Below are positions 6,276 through 6,996 of a stretch of DNA of 6,996 nucleotides, one piece after another. How positions within the stretch are numbered: position 1 is the first letter of the stretch; each line of letters opens with the position of its first letter. The DNA lies in the NCBI GenBank assembly GCA_002329575.1, contig DCTK01000038.1:1-6996 (forward strand), written 5' to 3'. Source of the stretch: Sutterella sp. UBA1442 (GTDB lineage: Bacteria > Pseudomonadota > Gammaproteobacteria > Burkholderiales > Burkholderiaceae_F). The translations under genes and the position numbers were made by a program. Below the pieces are notes generated by a model. The model made no database searches and was not told the origin of the DNA. It saw nothing but the letters and a program-made list of their open reading frames with translations.

Positions 6276-6284
6276 GCTAAAATT
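6276..6284 (+). promoter_or_regulatory. Candidate -10 element upstream of gmk
   Basis: GCTAAAATT in the 65-base gap between maf and gmk repeats the string found before the peptidase gene and rsfS. TTGAAC at 6250-6255 resembles a -35 but sits 22 bases away from TAAAAT, too far for a normal promoter. Transcription would start near 6290 with a leader of about 20 bases. Confidence 0.38.
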
Positions 6285-6311
6285 AGGAGATTAACCCGTA
6301 GAGAGGCACAC

Positions 6312-6947
6312 ATGCTCGAACAGAAAGCCGGACGATTATTTTTAGTCACAGCACCCTCGGGTGCCGGAAAATCTTCGCTCGTGGCCGCGCTTTTGAAAGC
6401 CGACCCGACCGTGCATTTGTCGATTTCTCACACGACTCGTCAGCCTCGCCCTGGTGAAGTTGATGGTCGCGAATATCACTTTGTGACGATTGAGACGTTT
6501 GAGAAAATGCAGGCCGAAAGCGCTTTCCTAGAATGGGCTTATGTTCACGGCAACTACTACGGAACCTCCAAAGCGTGGATTCAAGAGCAATTAAGTCTTG
6601 GCCACGATGTACTTTTGGAAATTGACTGGCAAGGCGCGTTGCAAGTCAAGAAACTTTATCCTGATGTGCTTGGCATCTTCATCTTGCCGCCTTCTGTCGA
6701 TGCGCTTCGTGCACGACTGAACAAGCGCGGTACGGACTCCGACGAAGTCATTGCCCGTCGCTTAGCAGGCGCTGGTGCAGAGATGGTTCATGCAGGGAAG
6801 TTTGACTACGTTATAATTAACGATGATTTTGAGCGCGCGACCGCAGATCTTATTTCCGTGGTGCGCGCTTCGCGTTTGACGTTTAAATCGCAAGCCATTC
6901 GCGAATCAGAGACGTTTGAACGCTTGGGCATCCCGCTGCAAGAATAA
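6312..6947 (+). CDS. gmk: Guanylate kinase
   Basis: Phosphorylates GMP to GDP with ATP, feeding GTP, dGTP and (p)ppGpp pools; cytosolic and essential in most bacteria. The 211 residues are close to the usual 205-210. Seen: the P-loop APSGAGKSS (14-22), the GMP-binding region with [16 protein letters not shown] (37-52) and the conserved [18 protein letters not shown] (72-86) with Glu74 and Tyr83, the LLEIDWQGA strand (101-109), and the lid with RLNKRGTDS. The C-terminal part carries [13 protein letters not shown]. The start is supported by GAGAGG at 6301-6306, 5 bases from the ATG. It ends in two adjacent stops (TAATAG). No terminator hairpin is visible in the 49 bases left. In betaproteobacteria rpoZ and spoT commonly follow, which cannot be tested here. 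Confidence 0.97.
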   Translation: MLEQKAGRLFLVTAPSGAGKSSLVAALLKADPTVHLSISHTTRQPRPGEVDGREYHFVTIETFEKMQAESAFLEWAYVHGNYYGTSKAWIQEQLSLGHDVLLEIDWQGALQVKKLYPDVLGIFILPPSVDALRARLNKRGTDSDEVIARRLAGAGAEMVHAGKFDYVIINDDFERATADLISVVRASRLTFKSQAIRESETFERLGIPLQE

Positions 6948-6996
6948 TAGCGGCATGTTTTTATGACTTTTATTTTTTAAGAATTCTTATGGCTCC

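Noticed and set aside
6979..6988. A perfect 10-base palindrome AAGAATTCTT after gmk.
   Set aside because: It is AT-rich with no loop, so it is a poor hairpin, and a short palindrome like this is expected by chance in an AT-rich gap.
6989..6996. ATGGCTCC at the window edge as the start of the next gene, for example rpoZ.
   Set aside because: Only two full codons are visible, the upstream ribosome site is weak, and the third codon begins CC (proline), which does not fit the usual RpoZ start MAR. It cannot be decided here.

Overview
The window is about 7 kb of moderate-GC bacterial chromosome with every gene on the plus strand. It most resembles an anaerobic betaproteobacterium of the order Burkholderiales, perhaps Sutterellaceae (Sutterella or Parasutterella type). 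That rests on three inferences. First, the run yebC, purD, nadD, rsfS, rlmH, maf is, from memory, the betaproteobacterial order. Second, hemF (oxygen-dependent coproporphyrinogen oxidase), which usually lies between purD and nadD in aerobic Burkholderiales, is absent. Third, the window opens with a transporter of the anaerobic C4-dicarboxylate family DcuC. The genus is a guess.

Region 1 (1-1800) is a catabolic or transport module. It holds the last 101 codons of a DcuC-family carrier, a strong intrinsic terminator, a short promoter/leader with an 8-bp inverted repeat, an AbgA-like M20 metallopeptidase (424 aa) and a second strong terminator. The peptidase has strongly biased codon use (22 of 24 lysines are AAG), which suggests high expression, and the carrier tail looks similar.

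Region 2 (about 1824-6246) is a housekeeping run. YebC is a translation factor or regulator. PurD makes GAR in purine synthesis. NadD makes NaAD in NAD synthesis. RsfS silences idle ribosomes. RlmH methylates 23S rRNA helix 69. Maf is a nucleotide-sanitising pyrophosphatase. Gaps are short, rsfS and rlmH overlap (TGATG), and no convincing terminator lies inside the run, so it is probably a long transcription unit with internal promoters. A perfect 11-bp hairpin fills most of the 44-bp purD-nadD gap.

Region 3 (6247-6996) has a 65-bp gap with a promoter-like element, then a complete guanylate kinase gene (gmk) and 49 AT-rich bases that reach the window edge.

No CRISPR array, insertion sequence, tRNA, rRNA, phage gene or defence system is visible. 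I did not find a new multi-gene system. The points worth a second look are small regulatory structures (the abgA leader repeat, the purD-nadD hairpin, the yebC leader), the hemF-less gene order, and the pairing of a dicarboxylate carrier with an AbgA-type hydrolase.
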